A stretch of 42,474 nt of DNA. It comes from Profundicola sp964553105. Its GTDB lineage: Bacteria > Bacteroidota > Bacteroidia > Flavobacteriales > Weeksellaceae. The translations under genes and the position numbers were made by a program. The stretch covers positions 1-42,474 of the forward strand of contig CAZKJO010000017.1 in the NCBI GenBank assembly GCA_964553105.1. Reading direction: 5' to 3'. Position 1 is the first letter of the stretch, and every line of letters begins with the position of its first letter. The notes beneath the pieces are model-generated. The model worked only from the letters and a program-made list of their open reading frames with translations, was not told the DNA's origin and did not search any database. Positions 1 to 7,421 of this stretch are shown piece by piece.

Positions 1-338
1 ACAACAGCAGAGCCATCAAAGGCTTTGGCTTTTTCCCACGGAAGCCCTTTAGCTTTTAATTTTGATTGTACATCTCTGGCAGTAAAATCAATACCTAAAC
101 CAATTTCATTAAAATATTGATGTGCATCTTCTTCAGCTATGTCCTTGCCAGATTTAGATATCCTGAGCACTAATTCTAACTCGAAATGAATGTCATCACT
201 AAAAGATGGTATCTCGAAGCTAGAGCTGGTTTTCAATGCTGTTTTTGGCTTTATAAAAAGCACAGGCTCATCTGGAACATCGTTTCCTAATTCTTTAGCA
301 TGTTCCGTATAATTTCTTCCGATACAAATTATTTTCAT
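1..338 (-). CDS. Fumarylacetoacetate hydrolase-family protein (partial, C-terminus beyond window)
   Basis: This gene runs off the left edge, so only the first 112 residues are seen. The N-terminus reads MKIICIGRNYTEHAKELGND and is followed by PVLFIKPKTAL and HFELELVLRISKSGKDI. This is the usual start of small FAH-fold hydrolases, isomerases and acylpyruvases, where the E-x-E pair of the HFELELV stretch helps bind the divalent metal. The exact substrate cannot be told from sequence. The ATG at 336-338 is preceded by a TATCTTTA motif only four bases upstream, as at pepE further along. It lies downstream of mazG in the same direction, but a hairpin at 390-417 suggests a separate transcript. Confidence 0.85.
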   Translation of the reverse strand, partial: MKIICIGRNYTEHAKELGNDVPDEPVLFIKPKTALKTSSSFEIPSFSDDIHFELELVLRISKSGKDIAEEDAHQYFNEIGLGIDFTARDVQSKLKAKGLPWEKAKAFDGSAV

Positions 339-389
339 AGGATAAAGATAAGTTTTAAGCTGGATTTATTTATAAGGCTAAAATAAAAA

Positions 390-417
390 TTCCACTTTCT
401 CTATTGAAAAAGTGGAA
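390..417 (-). terminator. Terminator after mazG
   Basis: A 9-bp perfect stem (390-398 with 409-417) has a 10-base loop. On the minus strand the stem is followed by a T-rich run. It sits just after the mazG stop and before the FAH-family gene. Confidence 0.65.
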
Positions 418-442
418 CTGTAATTATTATTAGTATTCAATC

Positions 443-1213
443 TTAGTTAATATCTTTTTTAGTTTCGGTCCAAAGTGCATCTTGGTCTTCTAAGCTAAGT
501 TCATTAAATACTAGGTCTCTTTCTTTAGAAAGTTCTTCCATTTTTTGAAAACGCTTAATGAATTTTTGATTTGTTCTTTCTAATGCATTTTCAGGATTGA
601 TACCTATATATCTCGCGTAATTAATCAATGAGAAAAATACATCTCCCATTTCTTTCTCCATTAAATCGAGATCTTTTTCAGCTTCAAATTCAGAAATTTC
701 TTCTTTAACTTTAGCTAAAACGTCCTCTACATTATCAAACTCAAACCCTACGCCTTTAGCTTTTTCTTGCATTCTATAGGCTTTAACCATAGCAGGCAAA
801 CCCTTGGGAACTCCTTCTAGAACGGATTTTTTTCCTTCTTTAAGTTTTAGCTTTTCCCAATTACGTTTTACTTCATCTTCATCGGCCACCTCCACATCAG
901 AATAAATATGTGGATGACGATGAATCAGTTTTTCGCAAACAGAATTTAATACGTCTGCAACATCAAAAGCTTTCTTTTCTGATCCGATTTTACTATAAAA
1001 GACGAGATGTAGGAAAACGTCTCCTAATTCCTTTTTAACCTCCTCTAAATCTTCATCGAGAATAGCATCGCCCAATTCATAGACTTCTTCTATCGTAAGA
1101 TGACGAAGACTTTCCATGGTTTGTTTTCTATCCCACGGACATTGCTCGCGCAATTCGTCCATAATAGTCAACAATCTATCAAATGCCTGTAATTGGGCTT
1201 CGCGTGAATTCAT
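443..1213 (-). CDS. mazG: Nucleoside triphosphate pyrophosphohydrolase MazG
   Basis: MazG hydrolyses (d)NTPs to monophosphate and pyrophosphate and cleans the nucleotide pool in the cytoplasm. The 256 residues are typical of full-length MazG with two all-alpha domains. The N-terminal domain shows LREQCPWDRKQT and then EEVYEL with E-x-x-x-D pairs (KKELGDVFLHLVF), which are the Mg-binding helices. The second domain repeats the pattern in EISEFE and EKEMGDVFFSLINYARYI. The start codon directly follows the stop of the DUF5606 gene (1214), so the two are translated as one operon that begins at def. Confidence 0.96.
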   Translation of the reverse strand: MNSREAQLQAFDRLLTIMDELREQCPWDRKQTMESLRHLTIEEVYELGDAILDEDLEEVKKELGDVFLHLVFYSKIGSEKKAFDVADVLNSVCEKLIHRHPHIYSDVEVADEDEVKRNWEKLKLKEGKKSVLEGVPKGLPAMVKAYRMQEKAKGVGFEFDNVEDVLAKVKEEISEFEAEKDLDLMEKEMGDVFFSLINYARYIGINPENALERTNQKFIKRFQKMEELSKERDLVFNELSLEDQDALWTETKKDIN

Positions 1214-1633
1214 TTATTCCTCTTCTTCAGATGCAACAGTTTCTTCCTCAGCACTTTCTAACATATTATTTCTATGCAAGATGTTGTACCATTGGAAAAG
1301 TTTTTTTAAATCTGATTTGTAAACTCTATCCTCGTCATAATCTGGAAGAACTTCAGACATATAAGCTCTCAATTCAGCTTCAGAAGACTTGTGGTTAATC
1401 GCTTGACCACCGTTTTCTTTATCATATATTTTTTGGAAAACCTCTACCAAAGGAACTTCCTCATTTAAAGTATAAATAGCAATGTTATTCAATAAACTCA
1501 CATTCGCAGAAGCTGGAACCGCAGTTTTCTTATTGTTATCAAGGTTTTCTGCAATAAAACCATTAGCTGCTTGGGTAACTAGGGTAAATAAGCCCGGTTT
1601 ACCGGAAATCGAAATTACTTTATCTATATTCAT
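1214..1633 (-). CDS. DUF5606 domain-containing protein
   Basis: This 139-residue protein resembles a small conserved Bacteroidota family of unknown function (DUF5606). The N-terminal half (MNIDKVISISGKPGLFTLVT) looks like a compact beta domain. A helical middle follows, with a very acidic tail (SAEEETVASEEEE). No catalytic motif, signal peptide or membrane segment is visible, so it is probably cytoplasmic. It lies between def and mazG with 15 and 0 bases of spacing, which suggests co-expression with nascent-protein processing and nucleotide-pool enzymes. The family call rests on N-terminal resemblance; the function is unknown. Confidence 0.8.
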   Translation of the reverse strand: MNIDKVISISGKPGLFTLVTQAANGFIAENLDNNKKTAVPASANVSLLNNIAIYTLNEEVPLVEVFQKIYDKENGGQAINHKSSEAELRAYMSEVLPDYDEDRVYKSDLKKLFQWYNILHRNNMLESAEEETVASEEEE

Positions 1634-1648
1634 ATTATTCTTTAATTC

Positions 1649-2221
1649 TTATTTTGGAAATCTCATTTTATAATCAACACTTACATCACCGGTTGAAATA
1701 TTTTTAAGTTTCTTTTTAATTAATCTCTTTTTAAAAACGCTTAAATAATCAGTAAATAGTATACCATCTATATGATCGTATTCATGCTGAATTACACGAG
1801 CTGGCAATCCTGTAAAAGTAGTGGTATGCTTTTCAAAGTTTTCATCATAGTACTCCAAGGTAACGTTCTCTAATCTAGAAACATCTTCTCTAATACCAGG
1901 AATACTTAGGCATCCTTCATTGAATTTCCAAGCTTCGCCTGTTTCTTCAACAACTTTGGCATTAATAAATACTTTTTTGAAATCTTTAAGCTCAGCAATT
2001 AATTCTTCATCTTCTTCATCTTCCGCAAAAGGTGAAACATCAACAATAAAAAGTCGGATAGGTAAACCAATTTGCGGAGCTGCCAAACCAACACCGTGAG
2101 ATGCATACATGGTTTCGAACATATTTTCTAATAAACTATCCAATTCAGGATAATCCTTATCTATGTCCTTGCACATGGCTCGTAAAACCGGGTCGCCATA
2201 AGCGCGAACTGGTAATATCAT
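1649..2221 (-). CDS. def: Peptide deformylase
   Basis: The enzyme removes the formyl group from the N-terminal methionine of new proteins. All three family motifs are present: GVGLAAPQIG (43-52), EGCLSIPG (102-109, metal ligand Cys104) and QHEYDHIDG (145-153, ligands His146 and His150, catalytic Glu147). The 190-residue length is normal. An acidic insert (AEDEEDEELIAELKD, about 66-80) lies between motifs 1 and 2, as in other Bacteroidota deformylases. It is the first gene of the def, DUF5606, mazG operon, and a TAACTTTG -7 element lies 20 bases upstream. Confidence 0.97.
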   Translation of the reverse strand: MILPVRAYGDPVLRAMCKDIDKDYPELDSLLENMFETMYASHGVGLAAPQIGLPIRLFIVDVSPFAEDEEDEELIAELKDFKKVFINAKVVEETGEAWKFNEGCLSIPGIREDVSRLENVTLEYYDENFEKHTTTFTGLPARVIQHEYDHIDGILFTDYLSVFKKRLIKKKLKNISTGDVSVDYKMRFPK

Positions 2222-2241
2222 AGGCTAAAAAATTTAGGGCT

Positions 2242-2249
2242 CAAAGTTA
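2242..2249 (-). promoter_or_regulatory. -7 promoter element of the def operon
   Basis: The minus strand reads TAACTTTG, an exact match to the Bacteroidota housekeeping -7 consensus TAnnTTTG, 20 bases upstream of the def start. No clear TTTG -33 element is seen at the expected distance. Confidence 0.55.
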
Positions 2250-2365
2250 AACAATTTTTGATGAATAGAAATATTCTAACGGATTTAGAAGCAAATTGTT
2301 TTATGAAAGATTAGATTCTTAATTTAAAGCTTTTTAAAGCTCAAAATAAAATAATTAAAGCCAAA

Positions 2366-2779
2366 TTAGTAAGACCGATCCATAAATTGCTGAAGAATTA
2401 AGGTGGCGCTTACACGGTCTATTAAACCTTTTTCGCGACGTTTTTTCTTTTTTGTGCCTGCTGTAAAAATAGCTTCAGATGCTCGAATAGAGGTGTAGCT
2501 TTCGTCTTCTCTATGAATCTTAATATTAGGATATTTCTTAGTGAATTTTTTAATAAACTTTTGAATATCTTCTTCAATTTCGCCAGGAACTCCATGGGCT
2601 CTCATTGGCAAACCAATCACCACATCCTTAACGTCATTTTCTGCTAAGTACTTCTCTAAATATTTGTCTAATTCCTTGGTTGCAACAGTCTCTAAAGCTG
2701 AAGCAATTATCTGCAAAGGATCAGTTTCTGCTAACCCTGTTCGTACTTTTCCGTAATCTATTGCAAGAATCTTTGACAT
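2366..2779 (-). CDS. ruvX: Putative pre-16S rRNA nuclease / Holliday junction resolvase-like RuvX (YqgF)
   Basis: This is an RNase H-fold protein of the YqgF family, implicated in 16S rRNA 5'-end maturation and earlier proposed as a Holliday junction resolvase. The 137 residues carry the family landmarks: AIDYGKVRTGLA with Asp8, VIGLP (54-58), REDESYTS with Glu93, and IDRVSATLILQQF with Asp121, giving the D-E-D catalytic set. A lysine/arginine stretch (TKKKKRREKG) precedes the last motif, as usual. The 99-base gap to clpS upstream holds overlapping inverted repeats that reach to within five bases of the start codon. Confidence 0.94.
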   Translation of the reverse strand: MSKILAIDYGKVRTGLAETDPLQIIASALETVATKELDKYLEKYLAENDVKDVVIGLPMRAHGVPGEIEEDIQKFIKKFTKKYPNIKIHREDESYTSIRASEAIFTAGTKKKKRREKGLIDRVSATLILQQFMDRSY

Positions 2780-2783
2780 ATTA

Positions 2784-2831
2784 TTTTAAGTAAATTAGGG
2801 TTATGATTTACTTAAAAATACATAACCCTAA
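2784..2831. repeat. Two interleaved inverted repeats upstream of ruvX
   Basis: Repeat A pairs 2784-2795 with 2806-2817 (12 bp, perfect). Repeat B pairs 2795-2805 with 2821-2831 (11 bp, perfect; arms TTAGGGTTATG and CATAACCCTAA). The left arm of B fills the loop of A and the right arm of A fills the loop of B, so both hairpins cannot form at once. The element lies between clpS and ruvX and could be a terminator/antiterminator pair, a translation switch, or a protein-binding site. Confidence 0.75.
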
Positions 2832-2878
2832 GTTTGGTTTTATTCTGGGAGACTCAAAAAATCTCTCATGATTTAATT

Positions 2879-3184
2879 TTATACAATCTCTGCGCTTAAT
2901 CCTCTATCTAATAATGCTTCACATCTTGGTTTTAAGTCCTTAAGATCACCAGATTTAACATCGCATTTACCGTTATAGTGTACTATCATTGCACATTGTT
3001 CGGCTTGCATAGGGACATGATCACAAATATCGATTAGGCATTTAATTACCCAATCAAATGTATTCACATCATCATTATGCAAAATAATCTGATGCTTAAT
3101 TGTTTCTTCTTCTAAAACAAGTACCTCTTCTTTTTCCTTGATTTTAGTCTGAAAATGAATTGACTCTTCCTTTAAATATTTCAT
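2879..3184 (-). CDS. clpS: ATP-dependent Clp protease adaptor ClpS
   Basis: ClpS hands N-degron substrates to the ClpAP/ClpCP protease. The 101-residue length fits. After a variable N-terminal arm the core contains IILHNDDVNTFDWVIKCL (about 33-50), the signature loop whose Asn-Asp-Asp residues bind the substrate alpha-amino group. A central His pocket and the GLSAEI C-terminus follow. It lies 33 bases after prmA and is likely in the tpiA-prmA-clpS transcript. Confidence 0.95.
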   Translation of the reverse strand: MKYLKEESIHFQTKIKEKEEVLVLEEETIKHQIILHNDDVNTFDWVIKCLIDICDHVPMQAEQCAMIVHYNGKCDVKSGDLKDLKPRCEALLDRGLSAEIV

Positions 3185-3217
3185 AATTATAATCTTACTG
3201 ACTACTTTAAAATCAAT

Positions 3218-4045
3218 TTAATAATTAAATTTTAAAGCAATCCACTCATTTCTTATTCTTTTAGCCTCAAAAGTTAAGCCATATTTCTCGGTTTCTTTTC
3301 TGATATCATCTTCATCAAAATTATATAAACCGCTCAAAAAGAGGGTTCCACCTTTCTTTAATTGATTTACATAAAATGGCATATCTTCAATTAAAACATT
3401 CTTGTTGATGTTGGCCAAAATAATATCGTATTCCGTAGAAGGAGGAATAGATTCAGCGCCACCTTTCATTACTTGAATATTAACCTTATTACGCTCTGCA
3501 TTTTCAATAGCATTTTCGTAAGACCATTCATCGATATCAATGGCATCAACGGATTTTGCCCCTCTCATCTTGGCTAAGATTCCCAAAATTCCCGTTCCCG
3601 TTCCCATATCGAGAACCACTTTATCATCAAATTCTGTATCTAGAATAAATTCTATTAGTAAATGAGTAGTCTCGTGATGTCCTGTACCAAAAGACATTTT
3701 GGGTTGAATCACAATGTCATATTTAACGTTTGGTTTCTCTTCATGAAACTCGGCTCTAATATAGCATCGGTCATCTACAGAAATCGGTTGGAAGTTCTTT
3801 TCCCATTCCTCATTCCAATTCACCTGTTGAATGTTTTGCTTCTCATATGTAATCTGAGCAGCTTCCATTTCTCCAATTTGTTCTTGGACAAACTCTTCGT
3901 CGTCAAAATCTCTTTTTATATAAGCCTTTAGACCTGTGTCATTTTCCTCAAATGAATCAAATTCAATTTGAGATAGTTTGGCTAATAATATTTCCGACCA
4001 TGGAGTAGGAGGTGAAATAGTAAAATTATATTCTAAAAAATCCAT
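3218..4045 (-). CDS. prmA: Ribosomal protein L11 methyltransferase
   Basis: PrmA trimethylates lysines and the N-terminus of ribosomal protein L11 using S-adenosylmethionine. The 275-residue protein has an N-terminal substrate-recognition domain (1-85), then the class I methyltransferase fold. Signatures are PKMSFGTGHHETT (115-127), DMGTGTGILG (146-155, SAM-binding loop) and LANINKNVL, the family's N-I-x-x-N-V-L motif. It starts three bases after the tpiA stop, so the two are an operon. Confidence 0.95.
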   Translation of the reverse strand: MDFLEYNFTISPPTPWSEILLAKLSQIEFDSFEENDTGLKAYIKRDFDDEEFVQEQIGEMEAAQITYEKQNIQQVNWNEEWEKNFQPISVDDRCYIRAEFHEEKPNVKYDIVIQPKMSFGTGHHETTHLLIEFILDTEFDDKVVLDMGTGTGILGILAKMRGAKSVDAIDIDEWSYENAIENAERNKVNIQVMKGGAESIPPSTEYDIILANINKNVLIEDMPFYVNQLKKGGTLFLSGLYNFDEDDIRKETEKYGLTFEAKRIRNEWIALKFNY

Positions 4046-4048
4046 TGA

Positions 4049-4813
4049 TTAATTTCTTTCTGCTGCATGTATAATTGAGGTAAAGTCATCTAATTTAAGA
4101 GAAGCTCCACCGATTAATCCACCATCAATATCAGGTTGTGAGAATAAATCATCTGCATTACCAGAGTTTACACTACCACCATATAAAATTCTAACCGCGT
4201 TGGCTACGTCAGCTCCAAATAATGGCTCTAATACTTCGTTTCTAATAAAGGCGTGCATCTCTTGAGCTTGGCTTGGAGATGCTGTTTGTCCTGTACCAAT
4301 GGCCCAAACAGGTTCATATGCAATTATTTGACGAATCATATCCTCAGCAGAAATGTTTTTCAAAGCGACATCTAATTGTTCTTTAACCACTTTGTTCTGT
4401 TTTCCACTCTCTCTTTCTTCACCAGTTTCTCCACAACAAACAATAGTTTTAATCCCTTTTTTGATAGCCATTTGAACTTTTTCCCCAATTTGCTCATTAG
4501 TTTCGTGGAAATATTTGCGTCTTTCTGAATGACCAACAATGGTATAGTGAACTCCGATTGAATTTAAAATACTTCCTGAAATTTCGCCAGTATATGCACC
4601 GTTTTCGTATTCTGAAATATTCTGCGCACCTACAGAGGCATGTCCAATAAAAATATCGTTAGCTCTATCTAAAAATGGGAAAGGTGGACAAACAATAATT
4701 TTAGATTCAGGTCTATGCCTATTTACAAAATTATTGATTCCTAGTAGAAGCGATTTAGCCTCATCCCAAGTTAAGTTCATTTTCCAGTTACCTGCTACAA
4801 TTTTTCTTCTCAT
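4049..4813 (-). CDS. tpiA: Triose-phosphate isomerase
   Basis: The enzyme interconverts dihydroxyacetone phosphate and glyceraldehyde 3-phosphate in glycolysis and gluconeogenesis. The 254 residues cover a full (beta/alpha)8 barrel. Catalytic residues are visible: Lys11 in GNWKMN, His95 in IVGHSERR, and Glu167 in AYEPVWAIGTG, followed by the flexible loop 6. YGGSVN near the C-terminus forms the phosphate-binding loop. It heads the tpiA-prmA-clpS cluster, an order often seen in Bacteroidota. Confidence 0.98.
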   Translation of the reverse strand: MRRKIVAGNWKMNLTWDEAKSLLLGINNFVNRHRPESKIIVCPPFPFLDRANDIFIGHASVGAQNISEYENGAYTGEISGSILNSIGVHYTIVGHSERRKYFHETNEQIGEKVQMAIKKGIKTIVCCGETGEERESGKQNKVVKEQLDVALKNISAEDMIRQIIAYEPVWAIGTGQTASPSQAQEMHAFIRNEVLEPLFGADVANAVRILYGGSVNSGNADDLFSQPDIDGGLIGGASLKLDDFTSIIHAAERN

Positions 4814-4901
4814 AATATTAGAATTTGAAATAAAGTTAATAAAATTAAGCCAATTTTAAGCTAAATTTTTAAAGCTTATAAAGCAAAACTTGAATTTTTG
4901 A

Positions 4902-5168
4902 TTAAAGCTTCAAACCGCTCTCATCATCTATCTTATTAATAGGGCCATTTTTAAAACTAGCTTCAGTTTTAGACTCAAACTTAGGTTCAATAATTTTCTT
5001 GCGTTTTTTTTGGGCATAACCTAAGAAACCACCAATCAATAATCCGATACCAACACCCAGCATAGCTGCTATATAAAATTCTTTATAAGTATAATCCGGC
5101 TCTTGAACAATGTATAGAAATAAACCAATCGCTGTAAGGAGTAAACCAATGATAGATGAATAAGTCAT
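4902..5168 (-). CDS. Small two-helix membrane protein, unknown function
   Basis: This 88-residue protein has two hydrophobic helices (about 5-22 and 32-52; IIGLLLTAIGLFLYIV and IAAMLGVGIGLLIGGFLGY). A lysine-rich segment (AQKKRKKIIEPK) and a polar, probably cytoplasmic tail follow. The glycine-zipper-like second helix is common in small inner-membrane proteins. I recognise no named family. It sits between rlmB (45 bases) and tpiA (88 bases) on the same strand. The basic segment after helix 2 would put both termini inside. Confidence 0.75.
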   Translation of the reverse strand: MTYSSIIGLLLTAIGLFLYIVQEPDYTYKEFYIAAMLGVGIGLLIGGFLGYAQKKRKKIIEPKFESKTEASFKNGPINKIDDESGLKL

Positions 5169-5213
5169 AGTTGTTGTTTTTTAATTAAAAGAAGAATTTA
5201 AAAATCAGTCTGA

Positions 5214-5942
5214 TTATAGCCTTTGTCTAATTACTTCATATAGAAAAGCACCGCATGCTACAGAAACGTTCAAGGAACCAATTTCACCATACATGGGTAG
5301 TTTGGCCAAGTTATCAGAGATTCTAATCAATTCATTTGAAACTCCATCGTCTTCACTTCCCATTACAATTGCTGTAGGTAAACTAAAGTCCATATCATAA
5401 ATGGTGTCACTCGTTTTTTCAGAGGCACAAGTGATGGAGATTCCTGAAAGTTGTAAAAATTTAATCGTTTCTTTCAAGGATTTAACTTTACAAACAGGAA
5501 TTTGATATAGTGCTCCCGCCGAAGTTTTTATAGCGTCTTCGTTTACAGATGCTGAACCTTTTTCTGGAATAATGATGACATCAACTCCTGTACATTCTGC
5601 AGTTCTGGCAATAGCTCCAAAATTTCGAACATCACTAATGCGATCTAAAATTAAAATTAAGGGATTTTTTCCTGCTTCGTAAATACTAGGTAATACATCC
5701 TCCAATTTATGGAAATCAATCGGCGATATAAAAGCAAATACACCCTGGTGATTTTTACCGGTAAGTCGATTAAGCTTTTGTAATGGAACCTGTTGCATCG
5801 GAATTCCATATTCCGTTACTTTCTCTAATAATTCGTGGTATAGTTCGCCCTGCAAACCTTTCTGAATCATTAATTTATCTATGGTTTTTCCAGCTTCAAT
5901 AGCTTCTAAAACAGGTCTAAGACCGAAAATTCTATCCTTCAT
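5214..5942 (-). CDS. rlmB: 23S rRNA (guanosine-2'-O-)-methyltransferase RlmB (TrmH/SpoU family)
   Basis: This SpoU-class enzyme is expected to 2'-O-methylate 23S rRNA G2251 in the peptidyl-transferase P loop. The N-terminal substrate-binding domain (1-75) begins DRIFGLRPVLEAIEAGKTID. The C-terminal knotted SPOUT domain carries the three motifs: RNFGAIARTAEC (motif 1, Asn and Arg), IVMGSEDDGVS (motif 2) and GSLNVSVACGAFLYE (motif 3). The 242-residue length is standard. It begins nine bases after the folP stop and is probably in the same transcript. The precise rRNA target is inferred from family. Confidence 0.92.
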   Translation of the reverse strand: MKDRIFGLRPVLEAIEAGKTIDKLMIQKGLQGELYHELLEKVTEYGIPMQQVPLQKLNRLTGKNHQGVFAFISPIDFHKLEDVLPSIYEAGKNPLILILDRISDVRNFGAIARTAECTGVDVIIIPEKGSASVNEDAIKTSAGALYQIPVCKVKSLKETIKFLQLSGISITCASEKTSDTIYDMDFSLPTAIVMGSEDDGVSNELIRISDNLAKLPMYGEIGSLNVSVACGAFLYEVIRQRL

Positions 5943-5951
5943 GCGGTAAAA

Positions 5952-6788
5952 TTACAATATTTGTACGGATTGATAGGAATCAAAAATTTTAATACATTCT
6001 TTAGCCTCCTTAACATCGTGTACACGCAAAATTCTAGCGCCATGTTGTAACACCAACATATTGACAGCAGTAGTTCCATTGAGTGCATCTTTTGGATTTA
6101 CGCCTAAAGTCTTGCAAATCATTGATTTTCTAGAGACTCCTGCCAAGATAGGGTAGTCATTAAAGCCTAATAATTCTTGATTTCTTAGTAACTGAAAGTT
6201 ATGTTCTAAAGTTTTTCCAAATCCATATCCAGGATCTAAAATGATATCATTGATATGCAGCTGTTTCAATGCTTGAATTTTCTCTGCAAAAAATAAATTA
6301 ACCTCTTGTATGATGTTATCATAGTGCGGCTCGGCTTGCATATCTTTTGGCATACCTTGCATGTGCATCAGGATATAGGGAACCTTAAGTTTGGCTACTG
6401 TTTTAAATAAATCCTCATCAATTCTCCCGGCTGAAATATCATTGATAATGGCAGCACCCATTTCCACAGCATGTTGGGCAACTTTACTATAAAAAGTATC
6501 AATCGAAATAATAAGATCAGGAAAATTCTTAATTACTATATCTAAAATAGGTTCAACTCTTTGCAATTCTTCGTCAGCGGAAATAACTTCTGAACCTGGT
6601 TTCGTGCTTTGTCCTCCAATATCTAAGATATCCAAACCATCCTCAAGCATTTGCTCAACCGTTTTTAGAATATTGTCTTGGTTGTGGTGTTTGCCACCAT
6701 CAAAGAAAGAGTCGGGGGTAAGATTAAGAATACCCATCACTTTTGGAGAGCTTAAATCGAGTAATTTGCCTTTACAGTTGATAGTCAT
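5952..6788 (-). CDS. folP: Dihydropteroate synthase
   Basis: The enzyme condenses p-aminobenzoate with dihydropterin pyrophosphate in folate synthesis and is the target of sulfonamides. The 278-residue TIM barrel shows the expected motifs: MGILNLTPDSFFDGGKH (loop 1), DIGGQSTKPGS (loop 2), SIDTFYSKVA, INDISAG, LMHMQG, ILDPGYGFGKTLEHN and GVSRKSMI. The start ATG at 6786-6788 leaves 79 bases to the divergent DUF1599 gene. It heads a likely folP-rlmB transcript. Confidence 0.97.
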   Translation of the reverse strand: MTINCKGKLLDLSSPKVMGILNLTPDSFFDGGKHHNQDNILKTVEQMLEDGLDILDIGGQSTKPGSEVISADEELQRVEPILDIVIKNFPDLIISIDTFYSKVAQHAVEMGAAIINDISAGRIDEDLFKTVAKLKVPYILMHMQGMPKDMQAEPHYDNIIQEVNLFFAEKIQALKQLHINDIILDPGYGFGKTLEHNFQLLRNQELLGFNDYPILAGVSRKSMICKTLGVNPKDALNGTTAVNMLVLQHGARILRVHDVKEAKECIKIFDSYQSVQIL

Positions 6789-6867
6789 GCGTGGAATCTT
6801 GTTTGTTTTATTATTTTTGTAGATTAATCACTAAAATCGTTACCAAAAACGAGTGCATTGCGAAAAT

Positions 6868-7419
6868 ATGGAAAAAACATTACACCAATATGACGAAGTA
6901 ATAAAAGAATGTCGCGAGTTGTTTGCAAATAAATTGCAAGATTATGGAACAGCTTGGAGGATTCTTAGATTATCGTCTGTAACGGATCAAATTTATATTA
7001 AGGCCAATCGAATTAGAAGTATTCAGGAGAATGAAGTGAAGAAAGTTGAAGAAGGTGAAAAAAGTGAATTCATTGGTATCCTTAATTATTCTATTATTGC
7101 ATTGATTCAGTTAGAGTTAGGTATTGTTGATTCTCCAGATTTAGAAAATGAGAAAGCCTTAGAATTATATGATTTTCAGGCTAAGGAGGCTAGAGATTTA
7201 ATGGAAAGAAAGAATCACGATTATGGTGAGGCTTGGCGTGATATGCGAGTTTCGTCTATTACAGATTTAATTTTACAAAAGATTTTAAGAATAAAGCAAA
7301 TTGAGGACAACCAAGGAAAGACTTTGGTTTCAGAAGGTTTAAAGGCAAATTATTTAGATATGTTGAATTATGCTGTCTTTTCATTAATTCATATTGCAGA
7401 ACAAGATTCAAATCAATAA
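6868..7419 (+). CDS. DUF1599 domain protein with two tandem domains
   Basis: This 183-residue protein is made of two copies of one domain, 93 residues apart. Each copy has D-Y-G-x-A-W (25-30 and 118-123), R-x-S-S-x-T-D (34-40 and 127-133), an R-I pair (48-49, 141-142), an E-G step and an L-N-Y helix (72-74, 166-168). This matches the Bacteroidota DUF1599 family, which has been linked to nucleotide-modification-associated domains; its biochemical role is unproven. The fold is probably all-helical and cytoplasmic. An in-frame GTG lies five codons upstream at 6853, but the ATG at 6868 gives the family N-terminus. It is divergent from folP and two bases from the next gene. Confidence 0.88.
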   Translation: MEKTLHQYDEVIKECRELFANKLQDYGTAWRILRLSSVTDQIYIKANRIRSIQENEVKKVEEGEKSEFIGILNYSIIALIQLELGIVDSPDLENEKALELYDFQAKEARDLMERKNHDYGEAWRDMRVSSITDLILQKILRIKQIEDNQGKTLVSEGLKANYLDMLNYAVFSLIHIAEQDSNQ

Positions 7420-7421
7420 TT

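Noticed and set aside
2795..2831. Telomere-like TTAGGG
   Set aside because: It occurs once per arm as part of an inverted repeat, not as a tandem array.
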